A stretch of DNA of 64,000 nt from Bacillus solitudinis. GTDB lineage: Bacteria > Bacillota > Bacilli > Bacillales > Bacillaceae_D. The translations under genes were made by a program, and so were the position numbers. Positions 9,541 through 19,571 of this stretch are shown here, piece after piece (position 1 is the first letter of the stretch; every line of letters starts with the position of its first letter). The notes under the pieces are model-generated. The model saw only the letters and a list, made by a program, of their open reading frames with translations, did not search any database and had not been told where the DNA came from. The DNA lies in contig NZ_KZ454943.1 of NCBI RefSeq assembly GCF_002797395.1, forward strand, positions 1,347,768 through 1,411,767, written 5' to 3'.

Positions 9541-9753
9541 CTAGTTTGTTTTTTTAAAGTTAGTTATTTTATGCTGAGCTTGAAAACTATATCTACGATT
9601 TACTTCCTCCATTTTTTTCTTCAACTTCTCCTCTATTAACTGTGGTCTTACATAGTCCTCATATAATACCTTTCTCTGCCAATCATCCCAATTGTTTTGT
9701 TCCAGTTTAATCCACCCTTTTCCATTTGATTGAATATTCAGAATTATAAAATC
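9541..9753 (-). pseudogene. Unrecognised reading-frame remnant without a usable start
   Basis: A 70-codon open stretch on the minus strand encodes a peptide ending in a charged helix (EEKLKKKMEEVNRRYSFQAQ) after a Trp-rich part (GWIKLEQNNWDDW). The only in-frame ATG lies deep in the helix, and a TAG closes the frame upstream. Its own terminator follows. I do not recognise the family. It is probably the 3' end of a lost gene. Confidence 0.3.
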
Positions 9754-9886
9754 CTACTTAGTTTTTATTTCGCCACTATTATTCAAAAACAGTAATTCTA
9801 TTTTTGAAATCTGCTATTGGCTTGTTAAATTAGTTATTTAAGTGTATTTTATAATTCAAGCTATCATCTAATCAATACGGATTACG

Positions 9887-9912
9887 GATGATATTGATAT
9901 CAATTTGAGATT
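9887..9912 (+). promoter_or_regulatory. Putative LysR-regulator binding element, copy 1
   Basis: This 26-base element begins GATGATATTGATAT and ends TTGAGATT. It lies immediately upstream of the LysR gene and matches an inverted copy upstream of gdhA at 22 of 26 positions. The location in both leaders suggests the operator of the GltC-like regulator itself. Confidence 0.55.
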
Positions 9913-9932
9913 AATGAAAGAAGGAGTAAGCA

Positions 9933-10832
9933 ATGGAATTAAGACAATTACGTTACTTTATGGAAGTGGCAAAACGCGAGCATATGACGGAAGCGGCAGA
10001 AGCCCTTCATGTAGCACAGTCTGCAATTAGCCGACAAATAGGAAATCTCGAATCAGAGCTAGGTATAAATCTGTTTATCCGACAAGGAAGAAGTGTCCGA
10101 TTAACCCCCATAGGTAGAATGTTCTTTGAAAGTACTAAACAAGCACTAAAAATGCTTGATACTGCTACTAGAGAGGTAGACGAACACTTAGATCCAGAGC
10201 GAGGAACCATTCGTATCGCCTTTCCTATTAGTATGGCTGCCTACACATTACCTATGGCTATTTCCGCATTTAAAGAACGCTATCCTGAAGCTAAATTTCA
10301 CTTAAAACAAGGGACCTATAGGAATTTAATAGATGAAGTGGTAAATGGAGAATTCAATATGGCCTTGCTTGGTCCAGTGCCAAAGGAAGAGCTAAAGATA
10401 AGCGGGCATATATTGTTTGTTGAGGAAATTGTTGCCCTTTTGCCATTGAATCATCCTCTATCTAAAAAATCTTCCATAAGATTAATTGATTTAAAAGAGG
10501 AGCACTTCATCCTTTTACCTAAAGGGTTAATTTTTCGTGAAGTTATTGAAAAGGCTTGCTTAGAACAAGGCTTTTCTCCAAAGGTAGCTTTTGAAGGAGA
10601 TGATGTTGATGCGCTAAAGGGACTAGTTTCTGCTAGTCTCGGGATTACTCTCATGCCTGAAATTACATTGATTGATAACGTACCCCGTTCAACGGTTAAA
10701 ATTCCTATTGTTAACCCAAGCGTAACACGATCAATTGGGGTTATTACACCCGTAGACCGCCCACTCCTTCCAACAGAAATGTTATTTTTGGATTTTCTTA
10801 AAGGCTTTTTCAAGAATATGAACAGCCTCTAA
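9933..10832 (+). CDS. gltC: LysR-family regulator, GltC-like
   Basis: This 299-residue LysR protein has an N-terminal winged helix (MELRQLRYFMEVAKREHMTEAAEALHVAQSAISRQ) and a two-lobed effector domain. It matches Bacillus GltC along its length, including the linker EHLDPERGTIRI, the GPVPKEEL segment and KGLVSASLGITLMPE. GltC activates glutamate synthase (gltAB) and responds to 2-oxoglutarate and glutamate through glutamate dehydrogenase. Here no gltAB is adjacent; the next gene on the same strand is an anabolic glutamate dehydrogenase. The ribosome binding site AAGGAG precedes the ATG by 7 bases. The gene name is given by similarity; its target is inferred to be gdhA. Confidence 0.85.
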   Translation: MELRQLRYFMEVAKREHMTEAAEALHVAQSAISRQIGNLESELGINLFIRQGRSVRLTPIGRMFFESTKQALKMLDTATREVDEHLDPERGTIRIAFPISMAAYTLPMAISAFKERYPEAKFHLKQGTYRNLIDEVVNGEFNMALLGPVPKEELKISGHILFVEEIVALLPLNHPLSKKSSIRLIDLKEEHFILLPKGLIFREVIEKACLEQGFSPKVAFEGDDVDALKGLVSASLGITLMPEITLIDNVPRSTVKIPIVNPSVTRSIGVITPVDRPLLPTEMLFLDFLKGFFKNMNSL

Positions 10833-10844
10833 CTATTATCTAAT

Positions 10845-10890
10845 GAGACCTAGCAAAGCATATAGCCTTGCTAGACCTCTCTGATTTTTT
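10845..10890 (+). terminator. Candidate terminator of the LysR gene
   Basis: CTAGCAA (10850-10856) pairs with TTGCTAG (10868-10874), flanked by GAG/CTC. A run of six T follows shortly after. It separates the regulator gene from gdhA. Confidence 0.6.
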
Positions 10891-10923
10891 CTAATCTCTC
10901 TCCTACTCTCTCCCTAGGTAATC

Positions 10924-10949
10924 AATCTCATTTTAATATTAATATCATC
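10924..10949 (-). promoter_or_regulatory. Putative LysR-regulator binding element, copy 2 (inverted)
   Basis: Read on the minus strand this begins GATGATATTAATAT and ends ATGAGATT, matching the element at 9887-9912 at 22 of 26 positions. It lies about 130 bases before the gdhA start, a normal place for a LysR activation site. Confidence 0.55.
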
Positions 10950-11038
10950 TATTATTTATATTGTTTTAAAATGTTTAAAAAGAATAAAATACCTTATAAC
11001 AGAAATTTTTAGCCGAAAATAAATAAGTCTTTTTTTGA

Positions 11039-12463
<1,425 letters not shown>

Positions 12464-12475
12464 GAAACAAGGGCT

Positions 12476-12504
12476 CTGAAAGGGTTAGATGTTAACCCTT
12501 TCAG
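12476..12504 (+). terminator. Hairpin downstream of gdhA
   Basis: CTGAAAGGGTTA pairs perfectly with TAACCCTTTCAG around a short loop. The T-tract is weak (GAGTTGTTTATT), so termination may be partial. Confidence 0.65.
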
Positions 12505-12539
12505 GAGTTGTTTATTAACTTCAATTTACTTCTGCTCTT

Positions 12540-13892
12540 TTAGGGTAAACTAAAGAAATTACGTGATAATCTTGGAATAAATAATGATAAGAAAATCGAG
12601 CGTGACAAACTAAATAACACAAACGCCATCCAAATTCCATGGTTTCCGTAAACTGGAACAAAAATATAGATGATAAATAAAAAAACAACCAAAGCCATAG
12701 CAATCGAATCTCTAACGGAACGAGCCTCTGTTGCCCCTGCGAAAATCCCTTCTAATTGCAAACCCCAGAAACCGACAAAGGAAAAGATAATCATCCAACC
12801 GATATAATTTCCAGCAAACATCTCTACCTCACTAATCGTTGTAAAGAACGAAACAATATCAGCGCCGTATACCAGAATTGTCAAAGCAAGTACTACTGCG
12901 GCTACGCCACCCCACTGTGCAGATAGGAAAAACGCCCGGTGAAAAAGTTGTTTATTTTTGCTCCCAATTGCTTGTCCAGTAATAATACTAGATGCATTCG
13001 CAAGCCCTCCAAATAAATAGGACATAAAGTAATGAATTTGCAAAATAATAGCGTTTGCTGCTAATGCCACCTCTCCCATTGCAGCTCCTTTTGCTGTAAA
13101 CAATCCTGTCATCGTTAATAAACAAACCGTGCGAAAAAACAAATCTCGATTCATTTTCAACATCCTCAATAGAGGAGTCGATTCACGCAATGCTGAAACT
13201 GTTTCTTTTTTGAATGTTATTTGCTTTGAACGAATGATTAACCATATTCCTAGCAACACTGCACTTACTTCAGATATCAAGGTTGCTGCTGCAACACCAG
13301 CAACCCCAAACCCGAAACCTAGCACGAACATGATGCTTAAGAGGATATTTAAAATATTCATGGATAATTGTACCGCCAATGAATGCTTGATCATCGACAT
13401 TCCCATGAACCAACCAATAATAACGTAGCAAAGTAAAGCAAAAGGTGCGCTCCAAATCCGAATTGAAACATATGTCGCTACATGCTGCGTCACAGCATCA
13501 CTAGGCCCAATCAAAAACAAGGCAGTTTTGACAAGTGGGTATTGCAAAATAATAAAGAGGAACCCAAATAAAATGGCTATAACCATAGGACGTAAAAGTG
13601 ACATTGTCATCTCATTTTCATTAGTAGCCCCCCGTGCCTGTGCCGTAAATCCAGTGGTACTAACACGAAGAAAGCCTAGCAACCAATACATCATATTAAA
13701 AATGAGCGCACCAACGGCTACACCACCGATATAAGATGGATTAGGCATCCTTCCAATTACTGCTGTATCAACAATTCCTAATAGTGGTTGTGTCAAAGTT
13801 GAAATCATTAACGGAATCGCCAAAACTAAATAACTCCGATGACTAAACACGGACTTTTCCTCTAGTCCTCCCACCGATGTCGCTACTTTCAT
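12540..13892 (-). CDS. MATE-family efflux transporter, DinF subgroup
   Basis: About 450 residues with twelve membrane helices arranged as two MATE repeats. The first helix region holds PLMISTLTQPLLGIVDTAVIGRM, and the C-terminal repeat has LQLEGIFAGATEARSVRDS, typical of the DinF branch. MATE proteins export organic cations and drugs by Na+ or H+ antiport; the substrate here is unknown. The open frame begins at 13919, but GAGGAG sits 9 bases before the ATG at 13892. It lies downstream of the metal-type ABC importer on the same strand, separated by a terminator. Confidence 0.88.
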   Translation of the reverse strand: MKVATSVGGLEEKSVFSHRSYLVLAIPLMISTLTQPLLGIVDTAVIGRMPNPSYIGGVAVGALIFNMMYWLLGFLRVSTTGFTAQARGATNENEMTMSLLRPMVIAILFGFLFIILQYPLVKTALFLIGPSDAVTQHVATYVSIRIWSAPFALLCYVIIGWFMGMSMIKHSLAVQLSMNILNILLSIMFVLGFGFGVAGVAAATLISEVSAVLLGIWLIIRSKQITFKKETVSALRESTPLLRMLKMNRDLFFRTVCLLTMTGLFTAKGAAMGEVALAANAIILQIHYFMSYLFGGLANASSIITGQAIGSKNKQLFHRAFFLSAQWGGVAAVVLALTILVYGADIVSFFTTISEVEMFAGNYIGWMIIFSFVGFWGLQLEGIFAGATEARSVRDSIAMALVVFLFIIYIFVPVYGNHGIWMAFVLFSLSRSIFLSLFIPRLSRNFFSLP

Positions 13893-14049
13893 TCTCATTT
13901 CTCCTCTTCTTTTATACATAATTTAATAAACAAGATAATTAAATTTTCAGCTTAAACAAACACAAACCCCCAAAAAGCCTTTTGCGACAAATACACATCA
14001 TCCGGACAGGTATCTCATGACGTTCCCCCCACTCGATGCGTAACCCACT

Positions 14050-14076
14050 AAAAAAGAAGAAGCCCCCATCAGAGGC
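14050..14076 (-). terminator. Terminator of the metal-type ABC importer operon
   Basis: On the minus strand GCCTC pairs with GGGGC (one G-T pair) around TGATG, followed by TTCTTCTTTTTT. It is about 125 bases past the stop of the last ATPase gene. Confidence 0.65.
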
Positions 14077-14149
14077 AGACCTTAGCGGTTGAAAACCGTT
14101 TGCGTCGATGCCAATCGACGAGTGGAGAGGGTTCGACCCTCCTCTTTCC
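14056..14149 (+). other. tRNA-like structured sequence (class II, degenerate)
   Basis: On the plus strand a 94-base stretch resembles a long-variable-arm tRNA. It has a 7-base pairing of the ends with defects, a stem AGCGG/CCGTT with loop TTGAAAA, a hairpin CGTCGAT/ATCGACG in the variable-arm place, and a GAGGG-TTCGA-CCCTC arm. The T loop is two bases short, no normal D arm is seen and no CCA follows. It may be a decayed tRNA-Ser (the TTGAAAACCG core resembles tRNA-Ser(UGA)), or a structured 3' leader of the minus-strand operon, since it overlaps that operon's terminator. Confidence 0.25.
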
Positions 14150-14201
14150 TCAAAAGAAGGCTTACCCCGCCATACACCGCCTTCATCCACAGAGACTTAC
14201 T

Positions 14202-14972
14202 CTAAGAAGACGCTTGAATAAGATTTCTCGTATACACATTCCGATCCACACTCAACAACTCACTCGCTAAAAACTGCTCGACAATCCTCCCTTCCTTCAT
14301 AAAAATAATCTCATCACTCATAAAATAAACCGCACCAATATCATGACTAATAAACAAATAAGACATCCCTAAACTTCCCTTTAACTCCTTCAACAAATTC
14401 ATTAACTGCGCTTGAATCGACGCATCTAAACTAGACGTTGGCTCATCACAAATCAATAAATCAGGATTAACACTTATCGCTCTAGCAATCGCTACCCTCT
14501 GTCTTTGACCACCACTTAACTGATGAGGATAACGATCAAGATGTTCACTCGTCAGACCCACCATTTCCATAAGCTTAGCCGCTGTCGCCCTCCGTGAGTG
14601 CCGAACATCTATTAAAAACGATGGGGTCACTTCCTTAAAATTATCAAGTGGCTCCATCACAGAAGAGAAAATGGTCAAACGCTGATTAAGAGAGGCAGTA
14701 GGATCTTGAAATATCAATTGAACGTTTCTTCGCATCTGACGCAACCGCTTCCCACGGATAGTATCCAAGCGCTCCTCATTATAGAAAATTTCGCCACCAC
14801 TCAATGCTTCTAAAGATAAAATTAATTTAGCTAATGTACTTTTCCCACTTCCACTTTCCCCGACAACGCCCACACACCGCCCTCTCTTAATTTTAAAAGA
14901 AATATCATTTACAGCAAGAAAACTTTTCTCATACACTTTGCGTACTTCTTTCACATCTAGGATGACATTCAT
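14202..14972 (-). CDS. ABC transporter ATP-binding protein, NikE/OppF/CntF-type
   Basis: This 256-residue ATPase has a Walker A motif GESGSGKSTLAKL, the signature LSGGQRQRVAIARA, Walker B LLICDEPTSSLD and switch His in FISHD. It belongs to the peptide/nickel family and pairs with the ATPase encoded one base upstream. It lacks the C-terminal oligopeptide extension seen in its partner. It is the last gene of the five-gene importer operon and powers uptake across the membrane. Confidence 0.9.
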   Translation of the reverse strand: MNVILDVKEVRKVYEKSFLAVNDISFKIKRGRCVGVVGESGSGKSTLAKLILSLEALSGGEIFYNEERLDTIRGKRLRQMRRNVQLIFQDPTASLNQRLTIFSSVMEPLDNFKEVTPSFLIDVRHSRRATAAKLMEMVGLTSEHLDRYPHQLSGGQRQRVAIARAISVNPDLLICDEPTSSLDASIQAQLMNLLKELKGSLGMSYLFISHDIGAVYFMSDEIIFMKEGRIVEQFLASELLSVDRNVYTRNLIQASS

Positions 14973-14973
14973 C

Positions 14974-15978
14974 TTATTTCACCCCATCCAAATAGCCAGT
15001 AGTATGTACATCTTCATATAAATGACAAGCCACAGTGTGTTGATGTGACAACTCACTCAATTCTAACCCTGTTTGAACACAGCGTTCTATCACTTTTGGA
15101 CAACGATTTGCAAATGGACAACCCTTCTCTGCTACATTTCCTGGCTCTCCCGGAATCATCGGTAAACGCTCAAGCTTTCTTTCCAAGGAAGGCATTGATT
15201 TCAGGAGCAACTCCGTAAAGGGATGTGCGGGATGATTTCCAATTGTATGGGCCATCCCTTCCTCAACTAAATGCCCCCCATACATAACAGCAATGCGGTC
15301 AGCATGTTTGAGGACATCACTTAGATGATGGGTAATGAACAACACGGAACAACCGATCTCTTGTTGAAGCTCCTTTATTAATTCAATAATTCTCTCCCCC
15401 GTCACGACATCAAGAGCTGTTGTCGGCTCATCAGCAATGAGTAGAGCTGGCCGAAGCATTAGCACCATCGCTAAGGCAACACGCTGTTTTTGGCCACCAC
15501 TTAACTGAAACGGGTAACTTGAATACACTCGTTTTGCAGGAAGTTTTACTCGTTGCAATACATCAATTGCAATCTCTTTTGCCTGCTTGTTTGAAAGGTT
15601 GTTAGGTGTTCGAAGTGTCTCAATCATCTGTTTTCCAATTTTGATAAAAGGGGTTAAGCTGCCGTTATAATCTTGAAAGACCATCCCTATCTTATCTCCA
15701 CGCAACAAACGATGCTGCTTTACAGATAGTTGATGAATGGGTTGATTTTGAAATAAAATCATCCCATCTGAAATTTCAAGTTGCTTTGGCAACAACCCCA
15801 TTACTGCAGAAGCTGTTAGACTTTTTCCACTTCCACTTTCTCCGACAAGTCCAAACATCTCACCTCTATGAATTGTTAAATCAACTTGATGAAGCAGCTG
15901 TTTCTGATTTGTTTTCTGCTTAATTGACAATTGGTTCAGTTGAAGAACCTTTTGCTTTTTTATAACGGACGTTGCCAT
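14974..15978 (-). CDS. ABC transporter ATP-binding protein, NikD/OppD/CntD-type
   Basis: This 334-residue ATPase has Walker A GESGSGKSLTASAVMG, signature LSGGQKQRVALAM, Walker B LLIADEPTTALD and FITHH. The C-terminus carries the Opp/Dpp extension with the Cys-rich sequence GCPFANRCPKVIERCVQTG, whose four cysteines bind an Fe-S cluster or metal in related proteins. It lies 7 bases after the second permease gene. Confidence 0.9.
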   Translation of the reverse strand: MATSVIKKQKVLQLNQLSIKQKTNQKQLLHQVDLTIHRGEMFGLVGESGSGKSLTASAVMGLLPKQLEISDGMILFQNQPIHQLSVKQHRLLRGDKIGMVFQDYNGSLTPFIKIGKQMIETLRTPNNLSNKQAKEIAIDVLQRVKLPAKRVYSSYPFQLSGGQKQRVALAMVLMLRPALLIADEPTTALDVVTGERIIELIKELQQEIGCSVLFITHHLSDVLKHADRIAVMYGGHLVEEGMAHTIGNHPAHPFTELLLKSMPSLERKLERLPMIPGEPGNVAEKGCPFANRCPKVIERCVQTGLELSELSHQHTVACHLYEDVHTTGYLDGVK

Positions 15979-15985
15979 CGCAAAC

Positions 15986-16819
15986 TCACCTCAACTCATC
16001 ACTATTTTTTATATCAGACGCCTCTCGAAATCCATCACCAATTAAATTACAGCTTAAAACGACAAACATAATCGCTAAGCCAGGATAAATCATTAGTGAA
16101 GGCTGCGACTGAAAATAAGGCCTCGCGTCATTTAACATCGCTCCCCATTCCGGCGTTGGTGGTTGTGCGCCAATCCCTAAGTAGGACAGTGAGGAGATAA
16201 TTAAGATAATCTTTCCTAAATCTAAGCTCGCTAAAATGATTACTTGTGGCGCTAACTGAGGTACTAAATGCCTCATAATTATTTTTGACGGCCTGCTCCC
16301 ACTTAACCTAGCAGCAAGCACATAATCCTTTTCCTTCTCGGCTATAACACCACTTCTTACTAGGCGGGCATAGCTAATCCACTTTACGACGATTACAGCA
16401 ATGACTACATTGTTTAAACTCGGACCAAGAAATCCAGCGATCGCAATGGCGAGAATAAAGTCAGGAAAGGCAATTAACCCATCAACCACTCTCATAAAAA
16501 AGGCATCAAAGCGTCCTCCAATATACCCCGATAGAAGGCCAATAGGAACCCCGACAAGTAAGGCTGCACTTAGAACAAGTAAGGCAATGCCGACTGTAAC
16601 TTTAGCACCAACTACTATGCGGGAAAAAATACAGCGTCCGAAGAAGTCCGTACCAAGTGGATAAGTAAGACTTGGTGGTTGCAAGCGTAGTCCCATATTC
16701 ATCAAATAGGGATCGTTTTGGACGACATAGGGACCGAAAACAATGATAAGGATTACAAAAACCATCATCGCTGTGCCCATCATAAGTAGCGGATCGCGGG
16801 TTATCGCTTTTCCTATCAC
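15986..16819 (-). CDS. ABC transporter permease, NikC/DppC/CntC-type
   Basis: The permease of about 277 residues has the N-terminal helix, the GTDFFGRCIFSRIV entry motif and the BPD_transp_1 core with the EAA-type loop (AARLSGSRPSKIIMRHLVPQLAP). The frame is open to 16870, but a GTG at 16819 overlaps the TGA stop of the upstream permease (GTGA) and has AAGGGGA 9 bases before it; this start gives the normal family length and shows translational coupling. Confidence 0.88.
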   Translation of the reverse strand: MIGKAITRDPLLMMGTAMMVFVILIIVFGPYVVQNDPYLMNMGLRLQPPSLTYPLGTDFFGRCIFSRIVVGAKVTVGIALLVLSAALLVGVPIGLLSGYIGGRFDAFFMRVVDGLIAFPDFILAIAIAGFLGPSLNNVVIAVIVVKWISYARLVRSGVIAEKEKDYVLAARLSGSRPSKIIMRHLVPQLAPQVIILASLDLGKIILIISSLSYLGIGAQPPTPEWGAMLNDARPYFQSQPSLMIYPGLAIMFVVLSCNLIGDGFREASDIKNSDELR

Positions 16820-17760
16820 TGGGGTTTCCCCTTCCCAAATCGAATTCGTGGATCTAGCAGTCGGTAGCATAAATCAACCGTTAAATTGACAAGTACAACA
16901 ACAACACCTGTAAATAAAATATAGCCTTGAATAAGAGGATAATCTCTTTTAAATATGGCATCCACAACCATACTGCCAAGTCCTGGATATGAAAAAATCA
17001 TTTCAACAACAACCGCCCCACCTAGTAAACTACCAAAGCTCATTCCAAACATAGTAACCACAGGGAGTAAAGCAGCACGTAACGCATGGTTAGTAATTAC
17101 TTTCCACTCACTTACTCCTCTTGCTCTAGCTGCTCGAATATATTCCTGAGAAAAACTTTCTAATAAACCTGCCCTTAATAATCTTGCGTAAACTGCTGCC
17201 ATTCCTAAACCCAATGTAAGTGAAGGAAGAATTAAATGTTTAAGACTTCCATTCCCTAATGCGGGCAATAGCGATAATTTAAAGGAAAAAACATAAATCA
17301 AAATTAAGCCTAACCAAAACGTTGGAACAGCCGCTCCCGCAAAGGCGAGTAAGCGGCTGAGATGGTCGACCCATTTGTTTTGATAGACAGCAGCGAGTGT
17401 TCCTAAAATCATAGCAATGGTCATCATCACAATCAATCCACCAATTGTTAGCTGAAGGGTAGGCCATATTCTATTATTTATTTCTGACACTACAGGTTTT
17501 TTACTTATATAAGAATGACCTAATTTAAAGTGAGCCACGTTTACTACCCACGTTGTATATTGCATCATAATCGATTGGTCAAACTTCAGTTCACTTCTCA
17601 GCTTTTCTTGCTCTTCTTCTGAAATAACAATTTCATCAGTCTGTAGCATTATTTGGACTGGGTCACCGGGCGCAATCTTCATTAACCCAAAGGTAATGAA
17701 GGATAATAAAAGCAAAACGATGGCCAATTGTATAATTCTTTGATAAATATAGGCAAGCAC
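16816..17760 (-). CDS. ABC transporter permease, NikB/DppB/CntB-type
   Basis: This 314-residue inner-membrane permease has the long first helix, the MKIAPGDPVQIML segment after it, and the conserved C-terminal block with the EAA-type loop (ARARGVSEWKVITNHALRAALLPVVT). The GTG start overlaps the last base of the upstream binding-protein stop codon. It forms the transmembrane pair with the next gene's product. Confidence 0.9.
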   Translation of the reverse strand: MLAYIYQRIIQLAIVLLLLSFITFGLMKIAPGDPVQIMLQTDEIVISEEEQEKLRSELKFDQSIMMQYTTWVVNVAHFKLGHSYISKKPVVSEINNRIWPTLQLTIGGLIVMMTIAMILGTLAAVYQNKWVDHLSRLLAFAGAAVPTFWLGLILIYVFSFKLSLLPALGNGSLKHLILPSLTLGLGMAAVYARLLRAGLLESFSQEYIRAARARGVSEWKVITNHALRAALLPVVTMFGMSFGSLLGGAVVVEMIFSYPGLGSMVVDAIFKRDYPLIQGYILFTGVVVVLVNLTVDLCYRLLDPRIRFGKGKPQ

Positions 17761-19316
17761 TATTTCACATCCAATGTATTGGTAAGTATGTAATACTCCT
17801 CCGCTCCCGGCTTCCAGTTTGTTACTCTCTCATTTAGTCCAACAATGACATGCGGATAAACAATGAACGATTGTGGGAGTTGTTCTTGAATGATTTCAAC
17901 TGCGTTTTTTTGTAATTGAATTCTCTCTCCACTATCCCTGGTTCGATTTAATTGTCCAATTAACTCATTTAACTCTTGAATATTTATTTGGCCAGGGTTC
18001 AAGGAGCCTTCCGGAGAATAAGCAACATTAAAGAAGTAGCCTCCATCTCCACGAGGAGCTGTTAAATTGCTATAGGTTGCAATATCCCATTCATCTAACT
18101 GTTCAGATAGAAAACTATCGATATTCTCAGCTGTCACAATATTTATCTCAATCCCTATATTCATTGCTTCGGCTTGAATATACTGTGCCATTAAAGGAAG
18201 TTCCGGACGCCCCGTATAGGTTATCAGATTTAGCGATAGCGCTTCTCCATCCTTCTCAAGCTTACCTGCACTATTTAGTTCATAGCCAGCTTCCTCTAAC
18301 AATGCCTTAGCTTGCTCAGGGTTAAAGCTTGTGATTTTTTTATCACTTCCAAAAGGAAAGGAAGGATTAAACGGACCGTTCGCTGGTGTGGCATGCCCTG
18401 ACATTATCTCCTCAGCAATGACTTGACGATTAATTAAAACATCTAATGCCTGGCGTATCTTAACATCTTGCATCGCCGGCTTCGTTTGATTATATAAAAG
18501 AAAGTGAGAACGTAGACTAGGAATCGATTCCACTGATAAGTTTTCGGTATTCGCAATGGTTTCCAAGCCCTCAGGCGAAAGATGATAAGCAATATCAGCA
18601 TCATTTGATTGAAGACTTAGGGCACGAACATTTCCATCTGAATTGAATTTGAACACAGCTTTGTCGATCTTCGCTGATCCATCCCAGTAGCCATCATATC
18701 TTTCTAATTGAATTTCTACATCCTGAGTATACGAATTCACTTTAAAAGGTCCTGTACCGATTGGCGATTCTTCAATATTTTCGGCATTCACTTGCACAAG
18801 TGATGCACTTGTATGAACAAGTTCGGTTAAAAATGCAGGGTATTCTTCCTCTGTGTGAAATGTAATTTCCTGACCACTCGCTTCAATGCTTTTGATTTTC
18901 AACAAACTTTGAATAGCTGGACTTACTTCAATAGCACGTTCAAATGACGCCTTTGCTGCTTCACCATCTAAGACTGATCCGTCCTGAAAGGTGATGCCTT
19001 CACGTAATGTAAAAGTCCAAGTTGTTTCATCCACTTGCTCCCATTTTTCGGCAAGCCATGGTTGGATCTCTAAATTTTCATCAATTCTCACTAGAGTTTC
19101 TGTAATTCCTGCACGCACCGAAATTGACTCTGCATGCGGATCTAAGCTTGACGGCGCAAAGCTGAACAAAACGGTGATAGATTTCTCACCTTCATTCTCC
19201 TGCTTCCCTTCCTGACTTCCTTGGTCTTGAATCGTTGGGACATCATTCTTTGATGAACACCCTATTATAAATAAGATTGCTAGAATAAAAATTACAAAAT
19301 ACGACTGCTTAAACAT
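17760..19316 (-). CDS. Metal or metallophore ABC importer substrate-binding lipoprotein (NikA/CntA-like)
   Basis: The signal peptide ends in a lipobox (FIIGCSS), so the protein of about 518 residues is tethered to the outer face of the membrane. It belongs to the SBP_bac_5 family (opening with SPIGTGPFKV, PWLAEKW, TWTFTLREGITFQDG), closest in style to nickel or opine-metallophore binding proteins. A long charged linker follows the lipid anchor. The frame is open to 19361, but AAGGAG lies before the ATG at 19316, where the signal peptide starts. A Zur-like operator in the leader points to zinc or zinc-metallophore as cargo. No metallophore synthesis gene is in the window. Confidence 0.85.
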   Translation of the reverse strand: MFKQSYFVIFILAILFIIGCSSKNDVPTIQDQGSQEGKQENEGEKSITVLFSFAPSSLDPHAESISVRAGITETLVRIDENLEIQPWLAEKWEQVDETTWTFTLREGITFQDGSVLDGEAAKASFERAIEVSPAIQSLLKIKSIEASGQEITFHTEEEYPAFLTELVHTSASLVQVNAENIEESPIGTGPFKVNSYTQDVEIQLERYDGYWDGSAKIDKAVFKFNSDGNVRALSLQSNDADIAYHLSPEGLETIANTENLSVESIPSLRSHFLLYNQTKPAMQDVKIRQALDVLINRQVIAEEIMSGHATPANGPFNPSFPFGSDKKITSFNPEQAKALLEEAGYELNSAGKLEKDGEALSLNLITYTGRPELPLMAQYIQAEAMNIGIEINIVTAENIDSFLSEQLDEWDIATYSNLTAPRGDGGYFFNVAYSPEGSLNPGQINIQELNELIGQLNRTRDSGERIQLQKNAVEIIQEQLPQSFIVYPHVIVGLNERVTNWKPGAEEYYILTNTLDVK

Positions 19317-19336
19317 TTTATCTCTCCTTCTCAAAT

Positions 19337-19357
19337 AAATCGGAACGATTACTATTT
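19337..19357 (-). promoter_or_regulatory. Zur-like operator
   Basis: On the minus strand AAATAGTAATC-GTTCCGATTT matches the Bacillus Zur box (AAATCGTAAT-N-ATTACGATTT) at all but three positions. It matches the Fur box much less well. It lies between the -10 box and the ribosome binding site of the importer operon, where bound repressor would block transcription. Confidence 0.6.
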
Positions 19358-19367
19358 GCATTATCCA

Positions 19368-19396
19368 AGTATATGAGAAGCTATTTTATCTGTCAA
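19368..19396 (-). promoter_or_regulatory. Sigma-A promoter of the ABC importer operon
   Basis: TTGACA (complement of 19391-19396) and TATACT (complement of 19368-19373) are spaced by exactly 17 bases. It lies about 55 bases before the binding-protein start, directly upstream of the Zur-like box. Confidence 0.8.
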
Positions 19397-19571
19397 TATC
19401 TAGTTGGTTATAATTTTAAAGATAAAACAACGAATAAGGACAAGACTGCCTTTATTCGAGACCGTAGACAAAACGCCTTTGAAAAATGATTCTCAAAAGC
19501 GTTTTTGTAGATTTAGACTTGTTTGTGGTTGGCGGCACTGGGGAATAAGTATTTCTCCCGTGCCAATTGGC

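Noticed and set aside
14050-14149. T-box leader
   Set aside because: The required AGGGTGG-type antiterminator sequence and a specifier loop before a downstream gene are absent, and the element follows rather than precedes the operon.
13939-14190. 83-residue minus-strand reading frame
   Set aside because: It runs through the hairpins and terminator at the end of the importer operon and through the tRNA-like structure; composition follows RNA structure, not protein.
14202-19316. Oligopeptide transporter (Opp/Dpp)
   Set aside because: The ATPase and permease families overlap with Opp, but the binding protein style and the Zur-like operator favour a metal or metallophore; the peptide option is kept only as a weaker alternative.
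19337-19357. Fur or PerR box
   Set aside because: The half sites read TAGTAAT and TTCCGA, which match the Zur consensus with three changes but the Fur consensus with about six.
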